NCBI RefSeq assembly: GCF_025150745.1
Contig: NZ_CP102282.1
Span: forward strand, 1,003,501 to 1,067,500
Source: Eubacterium ventriosum
GTDB taxonomy: Bacteria > Bacillota > Clostridia > Lachnospirales > Lachnospiraceae
Reading direction: 5' to 3'
DNA: 64,000 nucleotides
In this document: piece after piece, positions 1 through 8,890 of the stretch
Layout: each line of letters starts with the position of its first letter
Position numbering within the stretch: position 1 is the stretch's first letter
Translations under genes and position numbers: made by a program
The notes under the pieces: model-generated
What the model was told of the DNA's origin: nothing
What the model saw: the letters and a program-made list of their open reading frames with translations, nothing else
The model's database searches: none

Positions 1-621
1 CTCGCAATCTATAAATTTGGATATGAGTAAATGTACAGTTACAAATTTTAGTGAAAAAATGAAAATCCTCAACCATTTAAAGTTGGAACTTCCGCAACTC
101 ACAGTAGCATCTTGCCTATTTCAGGCGTTTCTCTTGTATTTTTCGTATGTAAATTCTATACATTTGCAATTTATAATATCATAAATATTAGGAGAGATTC
201 AAATTATTTTGAATCATTTACCTTCGAGAGTATCTCTTAATTTTTTATCTGAAGTGTAAAAAATTAAAAATATTTTGCAAGAATTTCTGTATGTTGTAAA
301 ACAAGAGAAGATAGAGAAAGTAAGATTGTATATTGATTAGTGGCAAAAAAATAAACCAAATTGAAGATAATAAAAATAACTTAATGAAATAGCTAACTTA
401 TGTTATAATTCCCTCGTGGCAACACGAAATCAGAAGGATAATACAGATTATATAACATAGGTAGAAAAACGGCTGAAAGAACATTGAACTTAAACAAATA
501 TGCTTAAGCTATACTCTGTACACGCTGAGTCATAATCGTTAGAGCACAGTTCCTTTTCTTTTTCATATTCATTCAATAATTTAAACCACAATACGGTTTA
601 TTTTCCTAAATCCCATCCACG
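1..621. other. Gene-free left region of the ICE
   Basis: I see no convincing gene here. The stretch is AT-rich. It holds an 8-bp stem with a 4-nt loop at 196-215, a TATAAT-like -10 at 404-409, a small CGTG/CACG hairpin at about 414-425, and a TAAACC/GGTTTA inverted repeat at 582-600 just upstream of the better promoter at 622. It may be an untranslated leader or an intergenic spacer inside the element. No metG 5' part is seen, so the left end of the element lies outside the window. Confidence 0.5.
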
Positions 622-657
622 TTAGAATTCGACATAGACACACTGCAATAGTAAAAT
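622..657 (+). promoter_or_regulatory. Promoter of the first ICE operon
   Basis: The motif TTAGAATTCGACA at 622-634 contains a -35-like TCGACA (629-634). A 17-bp spacer and TAAAAT (652-657) follow. The same 13-nt motif with the same 17-bp spacing and the same TAAAAT occurs at 18689-18724, before another ICE operon, which makes it unlikely to be chance. The assignment as a sigma-A-type promoter is inferred. Confidence 0.65.
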
Positions 658-713
658 ATAACCATAAAGTTTGAGACCAACAAACCTTAAAACTTTAAAT
701 CAAAAATAAATAA

Positions 714-771
714 ATGCCTTATTGAGAACAGTAGTTTAAGAAACTGACTGTTTTTCAATAAGGCATTTTTT
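714..771 (+). terminator. Leader terminator (putative attenuator)
   Basis: A 12-bp stem (714-725 with 755-766) encloses a smaller CAGT/ACTG stem and is followed by a T-run. It lies about 55 nt downstream of the promoter's -10 box and upstream of the first ORFs, so it would stop transcription of the operon unless read through. A hairpin sharing the ATGCC...GGCAT base is at 18770-18823. Confidence 0.7.
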
Positions 772-793
772 ATTGCAAAAATGGAGGTGTCTT

Positions 794-829
794 ATGAAAA
801 GTGAAAGCATTTTAGTTGTTCCACCGTAG
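794..829 (+). CDS. Putative 11-residue leader peptide
   Basis: An ATG with a strong GGAGGTG ribosome site opens an 11-codon frame reading MKSESILVVPP and a stop. It lies between the leader terminator and the DUF5688 gene. Position and ribosome site suggest that it is translated. It could be a leader peptide that couples translation to expression of the operon, but it may also be a chance frame. Confidence 0.4.
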   Translation: MKSESILVVPP

Positions 830-880
830 GAGTGAAACAGGGCCAATATTAGAATTATGAAATTTTTTAGGAGGACAAAT

Positions 881-1897
881 ATGAATTTAAATTACGAAGA
901 ATTTAAGGAAAAGATTAAGGAAGATATTAAGGATTACATGGATGAGAAGTACAAGGATTGTGGAGTTGTAATCAGAAAGGTTAATAAGACTAACCGTGAG
1001 GTTGATGGATTAAATTTTTATGATATTCCAGGATTAAAAAATGCCACACCAACATTATACGTAAACAACCTGTATGAAGAATACGAAAGAACAGTAAATT
1101 ACGAAGATGTTGTAAGAATGGCAGCTGAAACAATGGAAAATGGAATTGAATCATTTAACAAGGAAATTAAGGCAGATTTTTTAGATACGTCAAGACTTAA
1201 GGATAACGTATTTTTTACATTAATAAATGCTGAACAGAACAGAGAGTTATTGAAGACTGTTCCACACAGAAAATTTGAAGACCTTGCAATTGTGTACAGA
1301 TGGAATCTTGGAAATGATTCATTAGGAACATATACAAATCTTGTTAACAATGATTTAGCAGCAAAGGAAGGTCTTACAGAAAATGACTTATACAATGCAG
1401 CAAATAAGAACACAAAGGAATTATTCCCAGTGTCAATTAAGAACATGAATGAAGTCATTAGTGAAATTATATTTGGTGAAAGTGAATTGGGTGAAGAAAT
1501 GCAGGAAGAATTCAATGAAGTAATGATGGAAACACCTAATGAACATTCAATGTATGTAATTACAAACGAAAGTAAATTGTATGGAGCAGCTTCAATTTTG
1601 TATGAAGAGCCACTACACGAATTAGCAGAAAAAATTGGAAGTGACCTGTATATTTTGCCATCAAGCATCCATGAAGTTATTGCCGTATCAGCAGATTTTG
1701 GTTTACCTGATGAATTGGCAGAAATGGTTTATGAAATCAATATGGACCAGGTAGACATTAATGACCGTCTTTCAAATCAGGTATATTGCTACGACAAGGA
1801 TTTAAGAACATTAAGACTTGCAACAGACACAATAAATAAGAGTCTTGATGACGTTGACCGTGGAGCAATATCAAGTCCGGAAAGAGAGGGCAGATAG
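881..1897 (+). CDS. DUF5688 family protein
   Basis: This 338-residue, soluble, acidic protein resembles the DUF5688 proteins found in conjugative elements of Lachnospiraceae; their function is not known. The start is the ATG at 881, preceded by AGGAGG at 869-874; an upstream ATG at 857 has no ribosome site. No signal peptide, membrane segment or catalytic motif stands out. It is the first full gene of the operon behind the attenuator and precedes the RadC-like and mobilisation genes, so a role in element establishment is possible but unproven. Confidence 0.7.
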   Translation: MNLNYEEFKEKIKEDIKDYMDEKYKDCGVVIRKVNKTNREVDGLNFYDIPGLKNATPTLYVNNLYEEYERTVNYEDVVRMAAETMENGIESFNKEIKADFLDTSRLKDNVFFTLINAEQNRELLKTVPHRKFEDLAIVYRWNLGNDSLGTYTNLVNNDLAAKEGLTENDLYNAANKNTKELFPVSIKNMNEVISEIIFGESELGEEMQEEFNEVMMETPNEHSMYVITNESKLYGAASILYEEPLHELAEKIGSDLYILPSSIHEVIAVSADFGLPDELAEMVYEINMDQVDINDRLSNQVYCYDKDLRTLRLATDTINKSLDDVDRGAISSPEREGR

Positions 1898-2028
1898 TCA
1901 TAGAAGATTTTCAAAAAGAATTGGCAGAGAGGATAAAAAGTGAAGTTGCTAACTGCAGTTCGGATGAAGAGTTTTTCATTAAAGTTGAGGTGATTGCAGA
2001 TGGAAAAGATAAATCAGGTATCAATTAG
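1894..2028 (+). other. Short reading frame between DUF5688 and radC genes
   Basis: In the +1 frame relative to the end of the DUF5688 gene, an open stretch encodes about 43 residues (IEDFQKELAERIKSEV and onward) resembling the N-terminus of DUF5688 proteins. It has no ATG; GTG and TTG starts near a ribosome site are also lacking. It overlaps the RadC-like gene start and may be a remnant of a duplicated DUF5688 gene or a gene with an unusual start. Confidence 0.3.
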
Positions 2029-2536
2029 ACTTGTAAAGGAACGACCGCTGCTATCAGAAGAACAACTTACATCCCCTGAAAAGGTGGCAATGGTAGTTGG
2101 AGATTACATAAGGGATATGGATCGTGAAGCTTTATGTGTAATCAATTTTAACAGTAAGCTTCAGCCATTGAATTTCAATCTGGTAAGCATTGGAGCAATA
2201 GATACTACAATTGCTTCGCCAAGAGAAATACTTAAGTCAGCAATATTGTCAAATGCAGCAAATATGATGATTTTACATAACCATCCATCCAACATTTTAG
2301 AACCATCAAAGGAAGACATCAGAACTACGGCAAAGCTAGTTGATATTTGCAATCTGGTGGGAATACCTCTTCTGGACCACATTATTGTTGGTCCAGATAA
2401 GGGGAGGTATTTCAGCTTAAGGGATAAGCAGTTGGTTGATTTTAGAAAAAGCAGTATATATTCAGACAAGTTAGAGTTCTTAAATTTTAAGAAAGATAAG
2501 GACATAAAAATAGCCGAGGAAGTAAAGGTTAGATAA
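2000..2536 (+). CDS. RadC-like JAB-domain protein
   Basis: A 178-residue JAB/MPN-type putative metalloprotease or isopeptidase domain of the RadC family. The JAMM-like residues are visible: Glu43, then His93-x-His95-Pro-Ser97 and Asp106. Chromosomal RadC proteins carry an N-terminal helix-hairpin-helix domain, which is missing here; the short form is usual in mobile elements. The start chosen is the ATG at 2000, behind GAGGTG. RadC-like proteins are common on ICEs and plasmids, where an anti-defence or DNA-processing role is suspected but not shown. Confidence 0.85.
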   Translation: MEKINQVSIRLVKERPLLSEEQLTSPEKVAMVVGDYIRDMDREALCVINFNSKLQPLNFNLVSIGAIDTTIASPREILKSAILSNAANMMILHNHPSNILEPSKEDIRTTAKLVDICNLVGIPLLDHIIVGPDKGRYFSLRDKQLVDFRKSSIYSDKLEFLNFKKDKDIKIAEEVKVR

Positions 2537-2571
2537 ATAAAAGGGGTTTGGGGATATGCCACAACAAGAAT

Positions 2572-2600
2572 GCATTTGTATATACAAATGCGTATCTTGC
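2572..2600. other. oriT: Candidate origin of transfer (oriT)
   Basis: A perfect 20-nt palindrome (2572-2591) is followed directly by TATCTTGC (2593-2600). The last element resembles the IncP-type nick consensus YATCCTG|Y used by MOBP relaxases, with one mismatch. The site lies directly upstream of mobC and the relaxase gene, the usual place for an oriT. The nick would fall between 2599 and 2600. This is inference from motif and position. Confidence 0.5.
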
Positions 2601-2643
2601 AAAAGACATAGCCTACATTATTTTACAGAAGGAAGGTGGAGAT

Positions 2644-2973
2644 ATGAGTTCAGATAAAAGAGACATTACTAAGCTTATAAGATTCAATGACAGGGAATAT
2701 AAGATAGTAATGGAAAATGCAAATGCCTGTAACATGAATTTCTCAGCCTATGTCAGATATGCAATTTCAAACATAAAGATGCCAAATCCTGATATGAGAA
2801 AACATATTCTTAAACTTATTAATGAGGTCAATCACATAGGTAATAACGTTAATCAGATTGTCCGCAATAATAACAGTGGTTTGTATATGGACAGTGATAA
2901 GACAAGGCTTATGGAGTACATGCGATTACTGAATCTTAAGGTGGGAGCTTTTATGGAAAAGTATGGCGATTAG
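2644..2973 (+). CDS. mobC: MobC-like relaxosome accessory protein
   Basis: A 109-residue protein with a ribbon-helix-helix-like N-terminus and the GNNVNQIVRNNN motif (about residues 71-82) typical of the MobC family. These proteins bind oriT and help the relaxase to open the strands. The start is the ATG at 2644 behind GGTGGAG; a longer frame from 2548 would run through the putative oriT and is rejected. It overlaps the relaxase gene by 11 nt, which suggests translational coupling. Confidence 0.85.
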   Translation: MSSDKRDITKLIRFNDREYKIVMENANACNMNFSAYVRYAISNIKMPNPDMRKHILKLINEVNHIGNNVNQIVRNNNSGLYMDSDKTRLMEYMRLLNLKVGAFMEKYGD

Positions 2974-4408
2974 CAGAATATTACACATGAATAGCCATCA
3001 CTGTTCTAAAGGCTCACATCTGCAGGTGGCAATTGATTACGTCTTAAAGGATGAAAAGACCATGAATGGTCTGCTTACAGGAAGTGTTAACTGCATAAAA
3101 GAAAATGCCTATGAGTGTATGAAGGGGACAAAAAGACTTTATGGAAAAATGGACAAAAGACAGGGGTATCATCTCATCATTTCGTTTGAAGAAAATGAGT
3201 GTGGTGGAGATACAGCAATGAAGGTTATAGAAGAATTTGTTCACGAGTATCTGGAAAGCGATTACGAGGTAGTATATGCAGTTCATACCAATACAGACCA
3301 CATTCATGGTCACATCATCTGGAACAGTGTGCGTTTCACAGACGGATATAAATATCATTACAAAAAAGGTGATTGGGAAAAAGACATTCAGCCAAGAATA
3401 GACAGAATATGTGAAAAGTACAATCTTTCAACACTGGATAAATCAATTAAAAAAACAGACAAAAGGGAATGGGATGTTTTAAAGAACGGGCCGTTTATAT
3501 GGAATGAACAAATTAAACAGGACATAGAGGCGTGTGTTTTAAGAGCTTCAGATTATTCAATGTTTCTGCAAATGCTTGAAGCAGAAGGATATGAAATAAA
3601 GCAGGGGAAATATCTGGCAGTAAAACCGCCGGGAATGGAAAGATTCAGACGTACAAAGACGTTAGGACAGGGCTATGGAATTGATGAATTAAAAGAAAGA
3701 ATTGTAAAGGAAAATCTTAATACTTATAGAAGTAATCAGATAGTAAGATCTCCAAGAGTCAGAAGGTTTAAGTCAAAAAAAGTAAGAAAAACGAGGATGA
3801 CAGGATTGCAAAGACAGTATTTTAGGGAAATGTATCGTTTGGGAAAAATAAGAAAACAACCATACTCACAGGTATGGAAATACAGGAAGGATGTTAAGAA
3901 GTTTAAGTTATTACAAAAGCAGTATTTATTCCTTGCAAAGTATGACGTTACTGATGTGGAACAAATATCTGATGTGCAAAAAGATTTGAGAAAAAAGGTG
4001 TCAGTATTGCTTAAGGCAAAGAAGGTAATTGTTAATGAAATGGACAAACACCTTAAGGTATTTCAGGCAGTGGAGAATATAGATAAGGAAAAGAAAGCAA
4101 CCATTTTCTATAAGATGGGTGATGACACATTTAAGGAATCAGAGCAGATTGTATCAGAAGCAAGGGCAACACTTAAAGAAGAGGGAGTGTCATTTGAGAA
4201 AGTAAAAAAATTAAAGGAATATTATACAGAACTTTTGCAGGCAAATGAAAAGGAAATAAAACAACTAAGAAAAGAAATTGGTGTAGGTTACAAAATCATA
4301 AAGGAAGTAAAAGTAAGGCAGGAGAAAAAAGAAATTGAGGAAAGAGCAATTAAAGAAGAAAAAAACAAACAGGAAGAACAGGAGAAAAAACATGTTAGAA
4401 GGAAGTGA
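2963..4408 (+). CDS. MOBP-type relaxase (VirD2-like)
   Basis: This 481-residue relaxase would nick oriT and stay covalently bound to the transferred strand. The N-terminal nuclease domain (about residues 1-170) shows a likely catalytic Tyr26 in the AIDYVL stretch and the metal-binding histidines His108, His113, His115 and His117 in HTNTDHIHGH. A lysine/arginine-rich middle and a long charged coiled-coil tail follow (about 330-481). It overlaps mobC upstream and the next gene downstream (GTGA overlap), so the mobilisation genes form one operon. Confidence 0.93.
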   Translation: MAISRILHMNSHHCSKGSHLQVAIDYVLKDEKTMNGLLTGSVNCIKENAYECMKGTKRLYGKMDKRQGYHLIISFEENECGGDTAMKVIEEFVHEYLESDYEVVYAVHTNTDHIHGHIIWNSVRFTDGYKYHYKKGDWEKDIQPRIDRICEKYNLSTLDKSIKKTDKREWDVLKNGPFIWNEQIKQDIEACVLRASDYSMFLQMLEAEGYEIKQGKYLAVKPPGMERFRRTKTLGQGYGIDELKERIVKENLNTYRSNQIVRSPRVRRFKSKKVRKTRMTGLQRQYFREMYRLGKIRKQPYSQVWKYRKDVKKFKLLQKQYLFLAKYDVTDVEQISDVQKDLRKKVSVLLKAKKVIVNEMDKHLKVFQAVENIDKEKKATIFYKMGDDTFKESEQIVSEARATLKEEGVSFEKVKKLKEYYTELLQANEKEIKQLRKEIGVGYKIIKEVKVRQEKKEIEERAIKEEKNKQEEQEKKHVRRK

Positions 4409-4743
4409 TTTATGTGGAACAGGCAAAGGAATTTAAAAGTGAATTTCAGATAGCCCAGAAGAATAGAAAAGAGAATATGAGAATTGAGAAAAACATCAGA
4501 AAAGGAGAACCGGTATCCCTGATTAAGAGATTGTTTTTCTCTAAAAAATACAATAATGATTTGGTGGAGAGATTGGCAGATGGAGATTTGACAATTGCAC
4601 AGATGAAACAGATAAAAATTGCAATAAAAAATAAACTGTCTGAAAAACAGATTGATTCATTGATTAACTGTAAGAAAGATGAAAAGGCAATGGCAACAAT
4701 AATAGACATAGCAATCATGCTTAACAATGGGCAGAGGAGGTGA
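4405..4743 (+). CDS. Small conjugation-operon protein of unknown function
   Basis: A 112-residue basic protein that I do not recognise. It starts at GTG 4405, overlapping the relaxase stop codon, with AGAAGGA just upstream, so it is translationally coupled. The C-terminal half is mostly helical and contains alternating charged and leucine residues; no motif or membrane segment is seen. Its position between relaxase and PcfB suggests a relaxosome or coupling accessory role. Confidence 0.7.
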   Translation: MIYVEQAKEFKSEFQIAQKNRKENMRIEKNIRKGEPVSLIKRLFFSKKYNNDLVERLADGDLTIAQMKQIKIAIKNKLSEKQIDSLINCKKDEKAMATIIDIAIMLNNGQRR

Positions 4744-4747
4744 GCAT

Positions 4748-5704
4748 ATGTCAGATGAAATTTCACAGGCAATACAGATAATAAGACTTGAATTTGATGG
4801 TTTGAGATTTGGAATGGACATAACAGGTGGAACAGTGAAGCAGGCAAAAAATCTGGCGGTGTTCATTTATGCACTGCTCACAAGAGAAAAGCTTCAGGGA
4901 AAGACATCATTGAAAAAGATGTTAAGTAAGGATGGTAGTTTGCAGATATTAAAAATCAGGGAAGAGGACATGAAGAAGTTTAAAAAACTTGCAAAGAAAT
5001 ATGGAATTCTTTATTCAAAACTTCCGGACATAAACAAGTCAGACGGAATGACAGAAGTTCTCTTTCACACAGAGGCAACACCAAGAATAAATACATTAAT
5101 CGAAAAGTTAGGCAATGGAAGCATTGAGAACTTAATGGATTATGTAAGAAATGGTAAGGATGGAGATTTTGAAAAGGTTGTTGATTATCTTAAGAAAGAA
5201 AACATTTTAAAAGATACTCCCAGTGAAGTCGAACCAGAAAGAAAGGAACAGTTAGACAGGTATGCAGATGAACTTAAATACAATGCAATGATAAATGATC
5301 CTTCAAGAGTAGATATTACCATTTCAAGGAAACTTTATGAAGAGGAAAATCTTACATCCATAAAGACAAGGGTTCCTAATACATATGGTGACAATGTCAG
5401 ATACTTATGGCTTGATAAGTCAGATGTTGTATCAATTAACGGTGGAAAGACTTTCTTCGCATATCTTAACAAGGACAAGGAATACGAACTTGTTGACAGA
5501 GACGGGCAGGTGGCAGAGAAACTTTCAGGTCAGAATTTACAGAAGCAGCATTATGACAGCGTGGATGTAACTGTTAAACACAGGGCATTACAGGAACAAA
5601 GAAGAGGTAAAAACGAAATGGAACAAAAATACAAAAAGGTTGGGACTCCGGGTCCCAAGGTCAGAAAAACAGAATCGGTTAAAGGAACTCCAAGGGGGCG
5701 ATAG
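4748..5704 (+). CDS. PcfB family (DUF3801) conjugation protein
   Basis: This 318-residue protein resembles the PcfB/DUF3801 family. In the enterococcal plasmid pCF10, PcfB binds the coupling protein PcfC. Here it also directly precedes the coupling-protein gene, with 2 nt between them. The conserved part is the first ~120 residues (EFDGLRFGMDITGG, KKFKKLAKKYGI); the tail is basic and Pro/Gly-rich. The start is the ATG at 4748 with GAGGAGGTG upstream. Confidence 0.82.
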   Translation: MSDEISQAIQIIRLEFDGLRFGMDITGGTVKQAKNLAVFIYALLTREKLQGKTSLKKMLSKDGSLQILKIREEDMKKFKKLAKKYGILYSKLPDINKSDGMTEVLFHTEATPRINTLIEKLGNGSIENLMDYVRNGKDGDFEKVVDYLKKENILKDTPSEVEPERKEQLDRYADELKYNAMINDPSRVDITISRKLYEEENLTSIKTRVPNTYGDNVRYLWLDKSDVVSINGGKTFFAYLNKDKEYELVDRDGQVAEKLSGQNLQKQHYDSVDVTVKHRALQEQRRGKNEMEQKYKKVGTPGPKVRKTESVKGTPRGR

Positions 5705-5706
5705 CC

Positions 5707-6217
5707 ATGAACAGAAAGAATTCAATAGTAATTCCCTGTTTAATAATTGGAGAACTTTTTACCATTTATGTTTCATACGTTCTAAATGGCGTATGGAACA
5801 CCAATGGCGATATAGTACTAATTCTTAATAAGTTTAATGCTGCAATAAAAAATCCATTCGGACATTACTACAATGCCAATACATTAAGAGCAGTAATCTA
5901 TGGTTCGTTAATATACGGAATGGCAGTTTTAATGTATGTGACAAGCAGAAGAAATCTTATGCATGGCAAGGAATATGGTACTGCAAGATTTGCAGATATA
6001 CGAATGGTTAATAAGGCACTTGCAGATAAGGATGAAAGCAAGAATAGAATATTAAGTAATAACGTGCGAATGAGCACTGATACCAGTGTTACCGGTTTGA
6101 ATAACAACATGCTTGTAATCGGAGGCTCCGGTGCAGGAAAAACATTTTACATTGTAAAACCAAACATAATGCAGATGCTGCCAAAGGGATCCTTCATCGC
6201 AACCGATCCAAAGGGAG
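5707..6217 (+). CDS. VirD4/PcfC coupling protein, exon 1
   Basis: First 170 codons of the type IV coupling ATPase that brings the relaxosome to the secretion channel. Two membrane segments lie at about residues 8-28 and 62-80. The Walker A motif GGSGAGKT is at 139-146, and the DPKG motif is at about 167-170. A group II intron begins after the first base of codon 171. If the intron is not spliced, translation runs on to a stop at 6270. Joined to 8891-10506, the full protein is 708 residues, a normal length for the family. Confidence 0.92.
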
Positions 6218-8890
6218 GTGCGAAACGTTCCATAGTGAAAAGCTATGGCACGATTGCAACTAATAATTGAATAAAAAATAGTAGTAAATCGGAGAACTAA
6301 ACACACGATATGTCGAATGATGGAGTAACGTTCTGAAAGGCAACCCTAATCCTCCGACTTGCACCTAAGTTAGTAGAAACTAAAGTGTAAGAAGCTCGGT
6401 GAAGTCGGCAGAGAGATACCGAAACAGATTAGATGTCGAAAGCATTTCAGAGGTGAGATGTGTATCCTATATGCCGGGGGTCTATAAACTATCTATGGTG
6501 AGAATGAAGAGAGTTAAGCTCTTCTGACGAAACTTCGAATGTACGGGTCTATATCGGGACTATGTAGAAATGCATAGTGGCACAAATAGTGCCGTTACTG
6601 TGGGCGAGTAAGACTCCGCCTTTATGAAAGTCCATACATTGTTACAGGCAGTGTCAAGGTAACAGGCTCATAGAAGGAACCTAAGGATAGATGTAAAGAT
6701 AGTGTGTTTGGAACGTTGGAAGCTGACAGCGTGGAGAATCTACTTTCTACGAAACGTATCAAACGGGAAAATCACAATAGTGATATAAGTGAGATTATGT
6801 CAGTGAAAGCGGAGGTATAGTACCGAAGAAACCGTGATAATAAGTGGTGGAGGGAAGACCTCTAGTCATACAGTTAAACAAATTAAAGTCGAATGGTATG
6901 GGTTCGAGTAAGACTAAGAGATGTAATCACTCCCAGATAGGAGGTTACAGACCATGCTAAAGAAAACCAAATTGAGATACAACGAATATTATGATATGCA
7001 AAGAGTATATGATTCATTGTATTCAGCAAGTAAAAACGGTAACAACTTTTATAAGTTACTGGAGATTATTGGTTCAGAAGAAAATATCAGGTTAGCATAT
7101 AGAAACCTAAAGAGTAATAAAGGTAGTAATACCAAGGGAACTGATGGAAAGACAATAGACGATATTAAAGAACTAACAGATGAAACTGTGATTAATACAG
7201 TGAGAGAGATGTTAGCTGACTACAAACCTAAGTCTGTCAGAAGAGTGTACATTCCAAAACCAGGAAGTGACAAGAAAAGACCATTGGGTATTCCGTGTAT
7301 ATGGGACAGATTGGTTCAGCAGTGCATATTGCAGGTCCTTGAACCAATCTGTGAACCTAAGTTTCACAACCATTCATATGGTTTTAGACCAAACAGAGAC
7401 ACACATCACGCAATTAGTAGAACAGTTAGTATGATAAATATGTACAAGCATTACTACTGTGTTGATGTTGACATAAAAGGGTTTTTCGACAATGTCGACC
7501 ACGGAAAACTTTTGAAACAGATATGGACACTTGGAATAAGAGACAAGCGTTTAATAAGTATCATAAGTAAGATACTTAAGTCAGAAATAAAGGGAGAAGG
7601 AATACCGACAAAAGGTACACCACAAGGTGGAATAATAAGTCCACTACTATCCCTAATAGTCTTAAATGAATTAGATTGGTGGATAAGTAATCAATGGGAA
7701 ACATTCAAACCAAACAGAATGTCTAATGTTGAAGCATTTCGAACATATGCGAAGAAATACACCAATCTGAAAGATGGATTTCTAATAAGATATGCAGATG
7801 ATTTCAAAATAATGTGTGGAAGTTATAACGAAGCACAGAGATGGTATCACGCAACAGTGGATTTCTTAAAAACAAGATTGAAATTGGACATAAGTGAAGA
7901 AAAACCAAAAGTCATAAATCTTAAGAAAAACTCATCAACATATTTAGGTTTTAAAATAAAAGTCGTTCCAAAGGGGAAGACCAGATATGGTTATATAGCA
8001 AAGACTGATATGAGTGACAAGGCAATTAAGAATGCAAAAAGCAATCTAAAAGCCAAAATAATTAACATTCGAAAAGACAACCCAACAGTGGCAATTAAAA
8101 ACTATAATTCAGCCATTAGAGGAATACAAAATTATTATTGCATAGCAACAAATATTTACAACAATTTAACGGATGTGAATTACGCTCTCTTACCAACCAT
8201 AAGAATACGTCTTAGAGACATTAGCAAAACAATTCCATTTAAGGAAACAGACATTAATTTTCAAAAACAAACAATGGGTATTCAGAAAGAAACAAAAATT
8301 GTAACCATAGGAGATATGTGTTTACTCCCATTAACGGGAGTTCACCATAGGAGTCCTATGAATTTCTCTCAGGAAATAAGTAATTATACTTCAAAAGGTC
8401 GAGAGAAAATACACAAGAATTTAATGCTTATTACACAAAGAGAATTTGAAGCCATAGCTAAAATGAGAGACCCAACAGAAACAATAGAATTTAATGACAA
8501 TAGTTTATCAGCATATGTCATTCAGCAAGGAAATTGTTACATAACGGGTAAGAAGTTAGATGTTAGCCATATGAAGTGCATTAGAAAGAAACCTTTAAAA
8601 AAGAGGGGAACTAATAATCACGGAAATATAATCTTTATAAATTCAGATGTGTACAAGGCAATATTTACGAGAAAGATGGTTGAAGCCCAAGGTTTATTAA
8701 GAAAATTTAAGTTGAATGAAGAACAATGGAAAAAAGTTAATTATATAAGGCAAAATTATGATTACCAAAAGGTTTAGACAATAAATAATTTGCAAATGTA
8801 TGATGGCACGCCGTATGAGGCGAAAGTCTCACGTACGGTGTAGAGCAGGGGAAAAGGTGGAGATAATATCAAATCCTTACCTATTGCTAT
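6218..8890 (+). mobile_element. Group II intron in the coupling-protein gene
   Basis: The 5' end GTGCG (6218-6222) fits the group II consensus. Domain V is recognisable at about 8806-8840, with GCCGTATGAGG, a GAAA loop and CTCACGTACGG. A domain VI-like hairpin follows and the intron ends in CTAT at 8890. Removing 6218-8890 gives GAA ATC GCA AGA, that is, DPKG-EIARATANML, a perfect coupling-protein sequence, so the boundaries are well supported. About 730 nt of ribozyme sequence precede the ORF, which sits in domain IV. Length is 2673 nt. Confidence 0.95.
6954..8777 (+). CDS. ltrA: Group II intron reverse transcriptase/maturase
   Basis: A 607-residue intron-encoded protein. It has the reverse transcriptase fingers and palm, including the RT0-1 region (GTDGKTIDDI), GTPQGGIISPLL and the catalytic YADD, then a maturase X domain (about 370-470). 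The C-terminus (about 525-580) resembles an HNH endonuclease: CYITGKK, a His (SHMK) and a later His-Gly-Asn. A second Cys pair is not evident, so endonuclease activity is uncertain. It has AGGAGGT upstream. It should promote splicing and retrohoming of the host intron. Confidence 0.95.
   Translation: MLKKTKLRYNEYYDMQRVYDSLYSASKNGNNFYKLLEIIGSEENIRLAYRNLKSNKGSNTKGTDGKTIDDIKELTDETVINTVREMLADYKPKSVRRVYIPKPGSDKKRPLGIPCIWDRLVQQCILQVLEPICEPKFHNHSYGFRPNRDTHHAISRTVSMINMYKHYYCVDVDIKGFFDNVDHGKLLKQIWTLGIRDKRLISIISKILKSEIKGEGIPTKGTPQGGIISPLLSLIVLNELDWWISNQWETFKPNRMSNVEAFRTYAKKYTNLKDGFLIRYADDFKIMCGSYNEAQRWYHATVDFLKTRLKLDISEEKPKVINLKKNSSTYLGFKIKVVPKGKTRYGYIAKTDMSDKAIKNAKSNLKAKIINIRKDNPTVAIKNYNSAIRGIQNYYCIATNIYNNLTDVNYALLPTIRIRLRDISKTIPFKETDINFQKQTMGIQKETKIVTIGDMCLLPLTGVHHRSPMNFSQEISNYTSKGREKIHKNLMLITQREFEAIAKMRDPTETIEFNDNSLSAYVIQQGNCYITGKKLDVSHMKCIRKKPLKKRGTNNHGNIIFINSDVYKAIFTRKMVEAQGLLRKFKLNEEQWKKVNYIRQNYDYQKV

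Noticed and set aside
2161-2562. Minus-strand 133-codon frame
   Set aside because: It is the antisense shadow of the RadC-like gene, with no ribosome site and no recognisable product.
2548-2643. Longer start for mobC
   Set aside because: The extension would translate through the palindrome and nick-like site, while ATG 2644 has a proper ribosome site.
6880-6920. tRNA-like GGTTCGAGT segment
   Set aside because: It lies in the intron ribozyme; no acceptor stem or cloverleaf can be drawn.
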